Program-made: the position numbers and the translations under genes | Assembly (NCBI RefSeq): GCF_024296925.1 | Contig: NZ_CP101125.1 | Location: 4,838,501 to 4,902,500 of the forward strand | Direction: 5' to 3' | Length of the DNA stretch: 64,000 nt | Source of the DNA: Pseudomonas nunensis | GTDB taxonomy: Bacteria; Pseudomonadota; Gammaproteobacteria; Pseudomonadales; Pseudomonadaceae | Notes under the pieces: generated by a model | Database searches by the model: none | What the model saw: the letters and a program-made list of their open reading frames with translations, nothing else | Told to the model about the DNA's origin: nothing | Shown: positions 33,618 through 42,752 of the stretch, piece after piece | Layout of the letters: each line of letters starts with the position of its first letter | Numbering within the stretch: the stretch's first letter is position 1

Positions 33618-34199
33618 TTAAAGACGTTCAACGATCACGTTGTCGATAAAGGCGAAGTTGTTGTAAGGGTTCTGTTCGTTGAAAAACGCCAACGTGGTTT
33701 GCGCTGTGGTGGCGGTAAAGTCGTAGGTGATGGTGCTCCACTCGACCGTGACGCCTTTGGCGACCGGGGTGTTGAAGGAGACCGTTTGCCCGGCCACTTT
33801 CACCTGGATGACACCGTCGCCGGAGCGGCTGGCGAATCGCGAGTTACCAGCACTGAAGGTCAAGCGATACTTGGCGCCAGCCGTGGTGGCAAAGTTCTGC
33901 TGAATGCCGCCGCCGTTGCCGTAGACGTAGTTGGCCAGGTCGACAATTACCACGCCGTCCGCAGCGACCGAGCCGCCGATCGAGGCCGGCATGTTGAAAT
34001 ACTCGGCACCGGACAGAAACGTCGTCCAGCCCGTAATGAAGTTGGTTTTTGCGGTGGTATCCAGAATGCAGCTACCGCTGCAGCCCGGCTCTTCGAAGCT
34101 GCCGTTGACCAAAAGGTTGGCCGCAACAGCGTTGCCTCCGGCGCTGAGCAGCGCAACGGACAGCAAGAGCCGGGTAATGTGTTTTTTGAAGACGTCCAT
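33618..34199 (-). CDS. Secreted DUF642 / choice-of-anchor-C-like protein
   Basis: 193 residues from MDVFKKHITRLLLSVALL, with AGGTGA upstream. A signal peptide ends near AVAA (about residue 27). The mature part opens NLLVNGSFEEPG and contains GWTTFLSGAEYF, QQNFATTAGAKYRLTFSAGN and a closing FNEQNPYNNFAFIDNVIVERL. This is the beta-jelly-roll layout of DUF642 and 'choice-of-anchor C' domains, which bind polysaccharides. It has no C-terminal anchor. It is not a normal R-pyocin gene; it lies first in the operon after the promoter. Function is unknown. Confidence 0.8.
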   Translation of the reverse strand: MDVFKKHITRLLLSVALLSAGGNAVAANLLVNGSFEEPGCSGSCILDTTAKTNFITGWTTFLSGAEYFNMPASIGGSVAADGVVIVDLANYVYGNGGGIQQNFATTAGAKYRLTFSAGNSRFASRSGDGVIQVKVAGQTVSFNTPVAKGVTVEWSTITYDFTATTAQTTLAFFNEQNPYNNFAFIDNVIVERL

Positions 34200-34256
34200 G
34201 AGTTCACCTGGTGAGTTGAAAGGTTGGCTTGATGCCTGACGGTAGGTAGGCATTCC

Positions 34257-34283
34257 AAAAAGCCCGGTGTTGGCCGGGCTTTT
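34257..34283 (-). terminator. Leader terminator between tailocin promoter and first structural gene
   Basis: A stem (AAAAGCCCGG/CCGGGCTTTT) with T-runs on both sides; on the minus strand TTTTT follows. It lies about 260 bases downstream of the predicted start of transcription, so transcripts must pass it to reach the tail genes. Confidence 0.8.
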
Positions 34284-34481
34284 CAGTAATGCGGTCCTTC
34301 GCCTTCCTTTAATCCTGTGTGCAAAAAAGGAAGCTGACTTTTCGGCGCTACTGGCGCGGTACGAGTCCATTCAAATTGTTTTTCCGACCGCGGTCCCTGC
34401 CCGCCGGATAACTGCTTCTGGTGCTTTACGCTGCACACCCGGGTCAGTTGCCAACCCTCTGAACCGTTGAGGCCGGTTCAT
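34257..34481 (-). ncRNA. Candidate C4-type antisense RNA leader (phage immunity element)
   Basis: The 34284-34546 stretch lacks a convincing gene. A 36-codon frame (34371-34481, MNRPQRFRGLATDPGVQRKA then PEAVIRRAGTAVGKTI) has an AAAGG site. In the next frame the text ends RRRTALLKSPANTGLF. The 'PGVQRKAPE... LLKSPANTG' signature is what I recall from conceptual translations of C4 antisense RNA/Icd regions in P1-like and enterobacterial prophages. GTGTGC (in GGGTGTGCAGCG) is complementary to GCACAC just upstream of a purine-rich AAAGGAAGG, as a C4 a-box/target pair would be. This is recall plus inspection; a covariance search would decide. Confidence 0.42.
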
Positions 34482-34546
34482 CGCTGCCTTTGTGGTGGAA
34501 CTAAAGAGCTTCGTTTCGAGCCGCTTTGTTGAGCGGCTTGAGACAA

Positions 34547-34575
34547 AGAATATGCATGGATGCATATCCAGTCAA
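34547..34575 (-). promoter_or_regulatory. Predicted tailocin operon promoter
   Basis: On the minus strand TTGACT (34575-34570), a 17-bp spacer and TATTCT (34552-34547) form a near-consensus sigma-70 promoter. Transcription should start near 34540 and run toward the tail genes. One operator fills the spacer and another abuts the -35 box. Confidence 0.8.
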
Positions 34576-34619
34576 TGCGTAAATGCATTTATTTATGCAT
34601 GACAAATGCACGAACGCAT
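34552..34619. promoter_or_regulatory. Operator cluster for the tailocin repressor (O1-O3)
   Basis: Three 14-bp dyads fit ATGCAT-NN-ATGCAT: ATGCATGGATGCAT (34552-34565), ATGCGTAAATGCAT (34575-34588) and ATGCACGAACGCAT (34606-34619). A lone ATGCAT lies at 34595-34600. The first is inside the promoter spacer and the second touches the -35 box, so bound repressor would exclude RNA polymerase. A matching fourth site lies before the repressor gene. Confidence 0.78.
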
Positions 34620-34664
34620 GAAACCCCCACCAGCAAAGGCTTTGGCCATTTTCTGCAGGCGAAA

Positions 34665-34690
34665 AAAAACCCACCGGGTGGCGGGTTTTA
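34665..34690 (-). terminator. Intrinsic terminator after the repressor gene
   Basis: A GC-rich stem (AACCCACC...GGCGGGTT with one bulge) is followed on the minus strand by a run of eight Ts. It isolates repressor transcription from the tailocin promoter 90 bp further on. Confidence 0.75.
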
Positions 34691-34706
34691 TCTGACAGCG
34701 TTGAGG

Positions 34707-35441
34707 TTAACGGGCGTACATGCCCCACCAGAAGACGTGACCGAGGATGACGATCTGCTCTTCCTGGATTTCCTGGAAGGTGTAGTCCTCGTCCGGATGC
34801 TCATCACGGTTGAAGCTGCGCAGGCGGATACCGGTCGGCAGGCGATAAAGCTGTTTCACCCGCAGCTGGCCATTATGGTTGATCGCGTACAGGTCGCCAT
34901 CGACGATGTCGCCGATTCCGCATTTACCGGCATTCACGCCGACGGTGGCACCATCGCGCAGGACCGGCAACATGCTGTTGCCCCGTACCGTCACGCACTT
35001 GGCCTGGTCGAACTGCACGCCGTTGTGACGCAGACTGCGCTTGCCGAAGCGCAAGCTGGAGCGCTCGCTTTCTTCGATGACGAATCTTCCTGATCCAGCA
35101 GCCAATTCAACCTCGCGAAGAAAGGGGACCGACACCTCGTCGTCATCGACAGGGGTATCGTCGTCCCACAAGCTTATGTCCTTGAGTTCGGAATGTAGGG
35201 GCTCGCGCCCGGCACCCGCGACTGGCGCAACATCCACGCGCCCGCGCAGTTGATCGGTGCTCACGGCGAAGTACTCGGCGATCTTCGAGATGTGTTTATC
35301 CGAGGGATCGACGATCTTCCCGCTGAGAATTCGCGAGAGTGTGGATTGCGGCACGCCGGTGCGACGGTGAAGCTCCGTGGGGGAGATCCCGTGCTGGTCG
35401 AGCAGCGCTCTTAAGACTGAGGAAACGTTGCGTTTTTGCAT
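34707..35441 (-). CDS. Tailocin repressor: HTH plus LexA-type S24 self-cleaving domain (PrtR/CI-like)
   Basis: 244 residues from MQKRNVSSVLRALLDQHGIS. A helix-turn-helix spans about residues 20-45 (PTELHRRTGVPQSTLSRILS). The C-terminal half is a S24 peptidase: cleavage pair Ala115-Gly116 in ELAAGSGRF, nucleophile Ser156 in VRGNSMLP and Lys196 in LRVKQL. Such repressors cut themselves when RecA filaments form on damaged DNA. An upstream in-frame TTG/other start would add 27 residues but would cover the operator at 35478. It is transcribed toward the tail genes and divergently from mutS. No separate PrtN-like activator is seen. Confidence 0.9.
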   Translation of the reverse strand: MQKRNVSSVLRALLDQHGISPTELHRRTGVPQSTLSRILSGKIVDPSDKHISKIAEYFAVSTDQLRGRVDVAPVAGAGREPLHSELKDISLWDDDTPVDDDEVSVPFLREVELAAGSGRFVIEESERSSLRFGKRSLRHNGVQFDQAKCVTVRGNSMLPVLRDGATVGVNAGKCGIGDIVDGDLYAINHNGQLRVKQLYRLPTGIRLRSFNRDEHPDEDYTFQEIQEEQIVILGHVFWWGMYAR

Positions 35442-35477
35442 AACGCGAATAGTGCTTGATCTTTTTCCGGAAAACAA

Positions 35478-35491
35478 ATGCAGATATGCAT
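35478..35491. promoter_or_regulatory. Fourth repressor operator (autoregulatory, O4)
   Basis: ATGCAGATATGCAT matches the 14-bp dyad of O1-O3 and lies 37 bp upstream of the repressor ATG, between it and mutS. A TTGCTT-like -35 box sits beside it. It suggests the repressor controls its own gene. Confidence 0.7.
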
Positions 35492-35636
35492 AAAAAGCAA
35501 AAATAGTCGTAATAAGCCACAAGGCCCGGGCCTGCGTCCGGCAGACCGCTCATGTTAACCTTGCGCCCATCGCGGAAAAGCCGGGCCGATGCCCCTCCTT
35601 TGCCCTACACCTTTCAACGAGTTTTCCTGATTTCCG

Positions 35637-38216
35637 ATGAATAAAGCTATCTCCGATCTGTCCTCGCACACGCCGATGATGCAGCAATACTGGCGCCTGA
35701 AGAATCAGCACCCTGACCAGCTGATGTTCTACCGCATGGGTGACTTCTACGAGATCTTCTATGAAGACGCGAAGAAGGCTGCCAAGTTGCTGGACATCAC
35801 CCTGACCGCCCGTGGGCAGTCGGCGGGTCAGGCGATTCCGATGTGTGGGATTCCTTACCACGCCGCGGAAGGTTACCTGGCGAAACTGGTCAAGCTCGGC
35901 GAGTCGGTGGTGATCTGTGAGCAGGTCGGCGACCCGGCCACCAGCAAAGGGCCGGTGGATCGTCAGGTGGTGCGGATCATCACGCCGGGGACGGTCAGTG
36001 ATGAAGCGCTGCTGGATGAGCGTCGAGACAACCTGATCGCGGCGGTGCTGGGTGACGAGCGCTTGTTCGGTCTGGCAGTGCTGGACATCACCAGCGGCAA
36101 CTTCAGCGTGCTGGAAATCAAAGGCTGGGAAAACCTGCTGGCGGAATTGGAGCGGGTCAATCCGGTAGAGCTGATGATCCCGGACGATTGGCCAAAAGAC
36201 CTGCCGGCGGAGAAACGTCGTGGGGTTCGTCGTCGTGCACCGTGGGATTTTGAACGCGATACGGCCCTGAAAAGTCTCTGCCAGCAATTTTCGACCCAAG
36301 ACCTTAAAGGTTTCGGTTGCGAGAACCTGACCCTGGCCATCGGCGCCGCCGGTTGCCTGCTCAGTTACGCCAAGGAAACCCAGCGCACCGCCCTGCCACA
36401 CTTGCGCAGCCTGCGTCATGAACGCCTGGACGACACCGTGGTGCTGGATGGCGCGAGCCGTCGCAACCTGGAACTCGATACCAACCTGGCGGGCGGCCGC
36501 GAGAACACCCTGCAATCAGTGGTCGATCGCTGCCAGACCGCAATGGGCAGCCGCTTGCTGACCCGTTGGTTGAACCGTCCGTTGCGGGATTTGACCGTGC
36601 TGCTGGCGCGTCAATCCTCGATCACTTGCCTGCTCGACGCCTACCGTTTCGAAAAGCTGCAACCGCAGCTCAAGGAAATCGGCGACATCGAGCGGATTCT
36701 GGCGCGGATCGGCTTGCGTAACGCTCGTCCTCGCGACTTGGCCCGCCTGCGCGACGCTCTCGGCGCACTGCCCGAGCTGCAAGTGGCGATGACCGAGCTG
36801 GAAGCCCCGCACATTATTCAACTGGCCGCGACCACCAGTACCTACCCGGAACTGGCGGCGTTGCTGGAAAAAGCCATTATCGACAACCCACCGGCGGTCA
36901 TCCGTGACGGCGGTGTGTTGAAGACCGGTTACGACGCCGAACTCGACGACCTGCAATCGCTCAGCGAAAACGCCGGGCAGTTCCTGATCGACCTCGAGGC
37001 CCGGGAAAAGGCACGCACTGGTCTGTCGCACCTGAAAGTCGGTTACAACCGCATTCACGGTTACTTCATTGAGTTGCCAAGCAAACAGGCCGAGTCGGCA
37101 CCGGCAGATTACATCCGCCGCCAGACGCTCAAAGGCGCCGAGCGCTTCATCACGCCGGAGCTAAAGGCGTTCGAAGACAAGGCGTTGTCGGCCAAGAGCC
37201 GTGCCTTGGCCCGCGAGAAAATGCTCTACGAAGCGCTGCTCGAAGACTTGATTTCGCAACTGCCGCCGCTGCAAGACACCGCAGCAGCACTGGCCGAGCT
37301 GGACGTGTTGAGCAACCTCGCGGAACGCGCGCTGAACCTCGATCTGAACTGCCCACGTTTCGTCAGTGAGCCGTGCATGCGCATCAGCCAGGGTCGTCAC
37401 CCGGTGGTCGAGCAAGTGCTGAGCACGCCGTTCGTGGCCAACGACCTGAGCCTCGACGACAACACGCGCATGCTGGTAATCACCGGTCCGAACATGGGTG
37501 GTAAATCCACCTACATGCGCCAGACCGCGTTGATTGTGTTGCTGGCGCATATCGGCAGTTTCGTGCCGGCGGCCAGTTGCGAATTGTCCCTGGTGGATCG
37601 CATCTTCACCCGGATCGGTTCCAGCGATGACTTGGCGGGCGGTCGTTCGACCTTCATGGTCGAGATGAGCGAAACCGCGAACATCCTGCACAACGCCACC
37701 GAACGCAGCCTGGTGCTGATGGACGAAGTCGGGCGCGGCACCAGCACCTTCGACGGTCTGTCCCTGGCTTGGGCGGCGGCCGAGCGTCTGGCGCATCTGC
37801 GCGCGTACACGCTGTTCGCCACCCACTACTTCGAACTGACCGTGTTGCCGGAAGCCCAGCCGCTGGTGGCCAACGTGCACCTCAACGCCACCGAGCACAA
37901 CGAACGCATTGTGTTCCTGCACCACGTGCTGCCAGGGCCGGCCAGCCAGAGCTATGGCCTGGCGGTTGCGCAGTTGGCCGGTGTGCCAAGCGAAGTGATC
38001 GTGCGTGCCCGTGAGCACTTGGGCCGACTGGAAGCCACCGCCCTGCCGCATGAAGTTCCCAAGCCCGTCAAAGGCAAACCGGCCACGCCGCAGCAGAGCG
38101 ACATGTTCGCCAGCCTGCCGCATCCGGTACTGGATGAGCTGGCCAAACTTGATCTGGACGATATGAGTCCGCGTCGTGCACTGGAAATGCTCTATACACT
38201 AAAGACACGGATCTAA
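35637..38216 (+). CDS. mutS: DNA mismatch repair protein MutS
   Basis: 859 residues. The mismatch-wedge motif GDFYEIF (Phe37, Glu39), the Walker A block [13 protein letters not shown] (about residues 617-629) and the Walker [13 protein letters not shown] (from Asp696) are intact. The C-terminal [13 protein letters not shown] resembles the MutS tetramerisation/beta-clamp end. It recognises base mismatches and loops and recruits MutL. It is the conserved right border of the mutS-cinA tailocin locus and is transcribed away from it. The upstream gap to the repressor is 195 bp. Confidence 0.98.
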   Translation: MNKAISDLSSHTPMMQQYWRLKNQHPDQLMFYRMGDFYEIFYEDAKKAAKLLDITLTARGQSAGQAIPMCGIPYHAAEGYLAKLVKLGESVVICEQVGDPATSKGPVDRQVVRIITPGTVSDEALLDERRDNLIAAVLGDERLFGLAVLDITSGNFSVLEIKGWENLLAELERVNPVELMIPDDWPKDLPAEKRRGVRRRAPWDFERDTALKSLCQQFSTQDLKGFGCENLTLAIGAAGCLLSYAKETQRTALPHLRSLRHERLDDTVVLDGASRRNLELDTNLAGGRENTLQSVVDRCQTAMGSRLLTRWLNRPLRDLTVLLARQSSITCLLDAYRFEKLQPQLKEIGDIERILARIGLRNARPRDLARLRDALGALPELQVAMTELEAPHIIQLAATTSTYPELAALLEKAIIDNPPAVIRDGGVLKTGYDAELDDLQSLSENAGQFLIDLEAREKARTGLSHLKVGYNRIHGYFIELPSKQAESAPADYIRRQTLKGAERFITPELKAFEDKALSAKSRALAREKMLYEALLEDLISQLPPLQDTAAALAELDVLSNLAERALNLDLNCPRFVSEPCMRISQGRHPVVEQVLSTPFVANDLSLDDNTRMLVITGPNMGGKSTYMRQTALIVLLAHIGSFVPAASCELSLVDRIFTRIGSSDDLAGGRSTFMVEMSETANILHNATERSLVLMDEVGRGTSTFDGLSLAWAAAERLAHLRAYTLFATHYFELTVLPEAQPLVANVHLNATEHNERIVFLHHVLPGPASQSYGLAVAQLAGVPSEVIVRAREHLGRLEATALPHEVPKPVKGKPATPQQSDMFASLPHPVLDELAKLDLDDMSPRRALEMLYTLKTRI

Positions 38217-38358
38217 CGCCTTTGCCTGCAAGCTGTTAGAATCTCGCGCGGTTTGGGATGCTGCTGGCTCATAGCCTGGCCAGCAGACTATCGCTCCCGA
38301 ACCTGGCGACCCCAACGTGAAGGGGCTCCGCTGCCGCCGCCTGAGGAGAAAATTAGAA

Positions 38359-38682
38359 ATGACCTTCGTCGTCACCGACAACTGCATCAAGTGCAAGTAC
38401 ACCGACTGCGTAGAAGTCTGTCCGGTGGACTGCTTTTACGAAGGCCCGAACTTCCTGGTGATTCACCCGGATGAGTGCATCGACTGCGCACTGTGCGAAC
38501 CAGAATGCCCGGCCGTGGCCATCTTCTCCGAAGATGAAGTCCCGGAAGAGATGCAGGAATTCATTCAGCTGAACGTTGAGCTGGCAGAAATCTGGCCAAA
38601 CATCACCGAGAAGAAAGAATCGATGCCCGATGCCGAAGAGTGGGATGGCGTCAAAGGCAAGATCAAAGACCTCGAACGCTGA
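38359..38682 (+). CDS. fdxA: 7Fe ferredoxin FdxA
   Basis: 107 residues from [20 protein letters not shown]. The cysteine pattern is that of Azotobacter FdI-type ferredoxins: Cys9, Cys17 and Cys50 for a 3Fe-4S cluster, and Cys21, Cys40, Cys43 and Cys46 for a 4Fe-4S cluster. The ATG follows a GAGGAGAAAATTAGAA stretch that provides the ribosome site; an upstream in-frame ATG is not supported. It lies downstream of mutS and converges on rsmZ, as in other Pseudomonas. Confidence 0.96.
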   Translation: MTFVVTDNCIKCKYTDCVEVCPVDCFYEGPNFLVIHPDECIDCALCEPECPAVAIFSEDEVPEEMQEFIQLNVELAEIWPNITEKKESMPDAEEWDGVKGKIKDLER

Positions 38683-38699
38683 TTTACCGCGCGTTCTCG

Positions 38700-38724
38700 A
38701 AAAGGCCCCTTGCGGGCCTTTTTG
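38700..38724 (+). terminator. fdxA terminator
   Basis: Stem AAGGCCCC/GGGCCTT with a TTGC loop followed by TTTTTGCTTTT, 18 bp after the fdxA stop. Confidence 0.88.
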
Positions 38725-38737
38725 CTTTTCTGCAGGC

Positions 38738-38868
38738 AAAAAAAAGGGGCGGTTTGACCCGCCCACATTTTTTCCCTATTCCCTGTATTCCTTTTCATCG
38801 TCCTGATGAACCGCGTCCTGCGATGTCCTTTCCCCTCTTCCTTGAAGGGCGTGTCTATCCGTCGACAC
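38738..38868 (-). ncRNA. rsmZ: Small regulatory RNA RsmZ
   Basis: On the minus strand the RNA begins near TGTCGACGGATAGACAC and carries nine GGA motifs, several in hairpin loops (AAGGA, CAGGACG, CAGGGAA). It ends in a GGGCGG/CCGCCC hairpin with eight Us. This is the form and position (between fdxA and rpoS) of RsmZ, which sequesters RsmA/CsrA proteins and so relieves their repression of secondary metabolism, biofilm and secretion genes. A TAGTAT -10 box lies at 38881-38876, and a distal GacA site at 39040-39057. Confidence 0.93.
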
Positions 38869-39039
38869 AACCCAGATACTAGAGAATTCCTCGGCATGAG
38901 CAACCGCACTTGCCTGGCGAAACGCTCTGTCATATGCACTTCATAAAACAAAATATCTATATTAGTCAGCCAGTTAACATGACGACTCTGTGAAAATGGC
39001 CAACTGCCAACCTGTAAAGATAACGAACACTTACGAAAG

Positions 39040-39057
39040 AGTAAGCGAAGACTTACA
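39040..39057 (-). promoter_or_regulatory. GacA-dependent upstream activating sequence of rsmZ
   Basis: On the minus strand TGTAAG-TCTTCG-CTTACT fits the TGTAAG-N6-CTTACA consensus. It lies about 175 bp upstream of the rsmZ start, the normal distance for GacS/GacA control in this genus. The rest of the 38869-39094 gap holds no gene that I can see. Confidence 0.85.
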
Positions 39058-39094
39058 ACGCGAGACTACGAACCCGAGATTTCTCCCAGGCAAC

Positions 39095-39123
39095 AAAAAG
39101 CCCCGAACCAGTCGGGGCTTTTT
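39095..39123. terminator. rpoS terminator
   Basis: A perfect 12-bp stem (AAAAAGCCCCGA/TCGGGGCTTTTT) with a 5-base loop, 21 bp after the rpoS stop. It is usable on both strands. Confidence 0.9.
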
Positions 39124-39143
39124 GGTGGCATTGCATGAGCGCT

Positions 39144-40151
39144 TTATTGGAACAGCGACTCACTCGACAGGCCATTCTTCTCGAGAATCTCTCGAAGGCG
39201 TTTGAGCCCTTCCACCTGGATTTGCCTGACCCGCTCCCGGGTAAGACCGATTTCCAGGCCTACATCTTCAAGCGTGCTGCTCTCATGACCGCGCAGGCCG
39301 AAGCGGCGTATGACCACCTCGCGTTGCTTGTCGGTCAGCTCCGAGAGCCACTGATCGATGCTCTGGGACAGGTCATCGTCCTGCAGCAGTTCGCATGGAT
39401 CGGTTGGACGATCGTCGGTAAGGGTGTCCAGCAGGGTTTTATCCGAATCCGGACCCAGCGAGACGTCGACCGAAGAAACCCGTTCATTCAGGCCCAGCAT
39501 GCGCTTGACCTCACCTACCGGTTTTTCCAGCAGGTTGGCGATTTCTTCGGGTGAAGGTTCGTGATCGAGCTTTTGCGTCAGCTCCCGTGCAGCCCGCAGG
39601 TACACGTTAAGCTCTTTGACCACATGGATCGGCAACCGGATGGTCCGGGTCTGATTCATGATCGCGCGCTCGATGGTCTGACGAATCCACCAGGTTGCGT
39701 AGGTCGAAAAGCGGAAGCCGCGCTCGGGGTCGAACTTTTCCACTGCCCGGATCAGCCCGAGGTTGCCCTCTTCGATCAGGTCCAGCAGCGACAAGCCACG
39801 ATTGACGTAACGCCGGGCGATTTTCACCACCAGTCGCAGGTTACTTTCGATCATGCGCTTGCGCCCGGCAGGATCGCCACTTTGCGACAAGCGCGCAAAA
39901 TGAACTTCTTCTTCCGGGGAGAGCAGCGGGGAAAAGCCGATTTCATTGAGATACAACTGCGTGGCATCGAGTGCCCGCGTGTAGTCGATGTACTTGTGTT
40001 GCTTTAACGAAGCGGAGTGTTTGGATTTGGCGCGAACGGAAGGCGGTGCAGCCCCTTCATCATTCGACATCGAATCCGTAGCGATGCCGGTCTCCATAAG
40101 GAGAACCTCATCGTCGATGTCAAACTCCGGCACTTCTTTACTGAGAGCCAT
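39144..40151 (-). CDS. rpoS: RNA polymerase sigma factor RpoS (sigma-38)
   Basis: 335 residues. Region 1.2 ([21 protein letters not shown]), the [20 protein letters not shown] and [17 protein letters not shown] region 2 blocks, and the [18 protein letters not shown] region 4.2 helix-turn-helix are all intact. It directs stationary-phase and general stress transcription. AAAGGA precedes the ATG. It follows nlpD, where its main promoter usually lies in Pseudomonas, and precedes rsmZ. Confidence 0.97.
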   Translation of the reverse strand: MALSKEVPEFDIDDEVLLMETGIATDSMSNDEGAAPPSVRAKSKHSASLKQHKYIDYTRALDATQLYLNEIGFSPLLSPEEEVHFARLSQSGDPAGRKRMIESNLRLVVKIARRYVNRGLSLLDLIEEGNLGLIRAVEKFDPERGFRFSTYATWWIRQTIERAIMNQTRTIRLPIHVVKELNVYLRAARELTQKLDHEPSPEEIANLLEKPVGEVKRMLGLNERVSSVDVSLGPDSDKTLLDTLTDDRPTDPCELLQDDDLSQSIDQWLSELTDKQREVVIRRFGLRGHESSTLEDVGLEIGLTRERVRQIQVEGLKRLREILEKNGLSSESLFQ

Positions 40152-40256
40152 TGTTATAGTCCTTTGGTGAGTTCGACCTCAAGCTCAAGCGGCGCCTTTA
40201 TCCTTGGCAACGCTGGAGCCTGTTCCCTCTACGCGACGGAACAGGCTGACAACAAA

Positions 40257-41114
40257 TCAACGACGTGGCAGGAATTGCAGCGGATCTACAGGCTTACCTT
40301 GTCGGCGAATCTCAAAATGCAGTTTCACCCGGTCTGTACCCGTTGACCCCATTTCGGCAATTGTCTGTCCGACTTTGACCTGCTGCCCCTCCCGAACCAA
40401 AAGCCTGCGGTTATGTCCGTAGGCACTGACGTAGGTATCGCTGTGTTTGATGATGACTAATTCGCCGTAGCCCCTTAAGCCACTCCCGGCGTATACCACC
40501 GTCCCATCAGACGCAGCTAAAACAGGCTGTCCCAAATCCCCGGCGATATCAATTCCTTTATTCAAACTACCGTTTGAAGAGAATTTTCCAATTAATATGC
40601 CATTAGAAGGCCATCCCCAGCCGGTCGGGGCCGGGCCTGCCGGAGGCAGTGGCGCGAGTGCTGGCTTGTTGGCGACGGACGGTGCAACCACCGCTGTGGT
40701 CGTGGTTGCGCCATTCGGCTGGCGTCGAATTACCGTTGTTTTCAGCGACGATGAAGGCGTTGAATCCGATGTGCTGGCGGCTGCTGTAGACGTTGAACCG
40801 GTACGACCATCGAAGCGAATTGTCTGACCCGGATGGATCGTATACGGCGTAGGAATATTGTTCCGTGCCGCGAGGGCTTTGTAGTCCCAACCGTAGCGAA
40901 AAGCGATCGAGAACAGGGTGTCTTTAGGTCGAACGACGTATTGACCCGTCGTCACTGCCGGACGCTGGGCGACCGCCTTGTTGCGATCCACCACACCTAC
41001 GGTGCTCGACTTGGTGCTGGAGCAACCGACCAGCAACGTGCTCAAGACAAGGCCAGTCACCAGGCGCTGAAAGCTTGTTGTAACCATACGCTGCGCAATG
41101 ACTGTGAGACTCAC
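40257..41114 (-). CDS. nlpD: NlpD-like lipoprotein with LysM and degenerate M23 domain
   Basis: 285 residues from a GTG preceded by GGGAG; the frame upstream is not supported. A signal peptide ends in the lipobox LLVGC (Cys31). A LysM domain follows (YVVRPKDTLFSIAFRYGWDY, about 60-105), then a low-complexity Thr/Ser/Pro linker and a C-terminal LytM/M23 fold. Zinc ligands are lost: the usual HxGxD reads NKGIDIAG and the usual HxH reads KLHFEIR. This fits NlpD, which activates amidase AmiC at division rather than cutting peptidoglycan itself. Confidence 0.92.
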   Translation of the reverse strand: MSLTVIAQRMVTTSFQRLVTGLVLSTLLVGCSSTKSSTVGVVDRNKAVAQRPAVTTGQYVVRPKDTLFSIAFRYGWDYKALAARNNIPTPYTIHPGQTIRFDGRTGSTSTAAASTSDSTPSSSLKTTVIRRQPNGATTTTAVVAPSVANKPALAPLPPAGPAPTGWGWPSNGILIGKFSSNGSLNKGIDIAGDLGQPVLAASDGTVVYAGSGLRGYGELVIIKHSDTYVSAYGHNRRLLVREGQQVKVGQTIAEMGSTGTDRVKLHFEIRRQGKPVDPLQFLPRR

Positions 41115-41325
41115 CCGCCGCTCCCTTTGTGGTGGCTGAAAATGTGGATTGCCGTGTTTCGGCACGAGATGTCGCAAGTATAACGGGCCGTACAGGCTTT
41201 ACCCTTAATGAAGCGAAATCGCTTCGCGCACACGTTTGCTGCCTGCCGATGAATCCCGTTTAACTGATCGACGCCGCTGTAAGACATGGGCAATCGAAGA
41301 GAATTCAGCGCGCAAAAACAAATGC

Positions 41326-42739
<1,414 letters not shown>

Positions 42740-42752
<13 letters not shown>

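Noticed and set aside
34371..34481. Small 36-codon gene with a ribosome site
   Set aside because: Kept only as part of the C4-like leader; the text resembles the translated by-product of that RNA, so a real protein is doubtful.
35437..35450. Fifth operator at the repressor start codon (TTGCATAACGCGAA)
   Set aside because: Only one half-site matches; too weak to claim.
2834..35636. Active prophage
   Set aside because: No integrase, replication, terminase, portal or head genes and no attachment repeats were seen; the gene content is that of tail-only particles.
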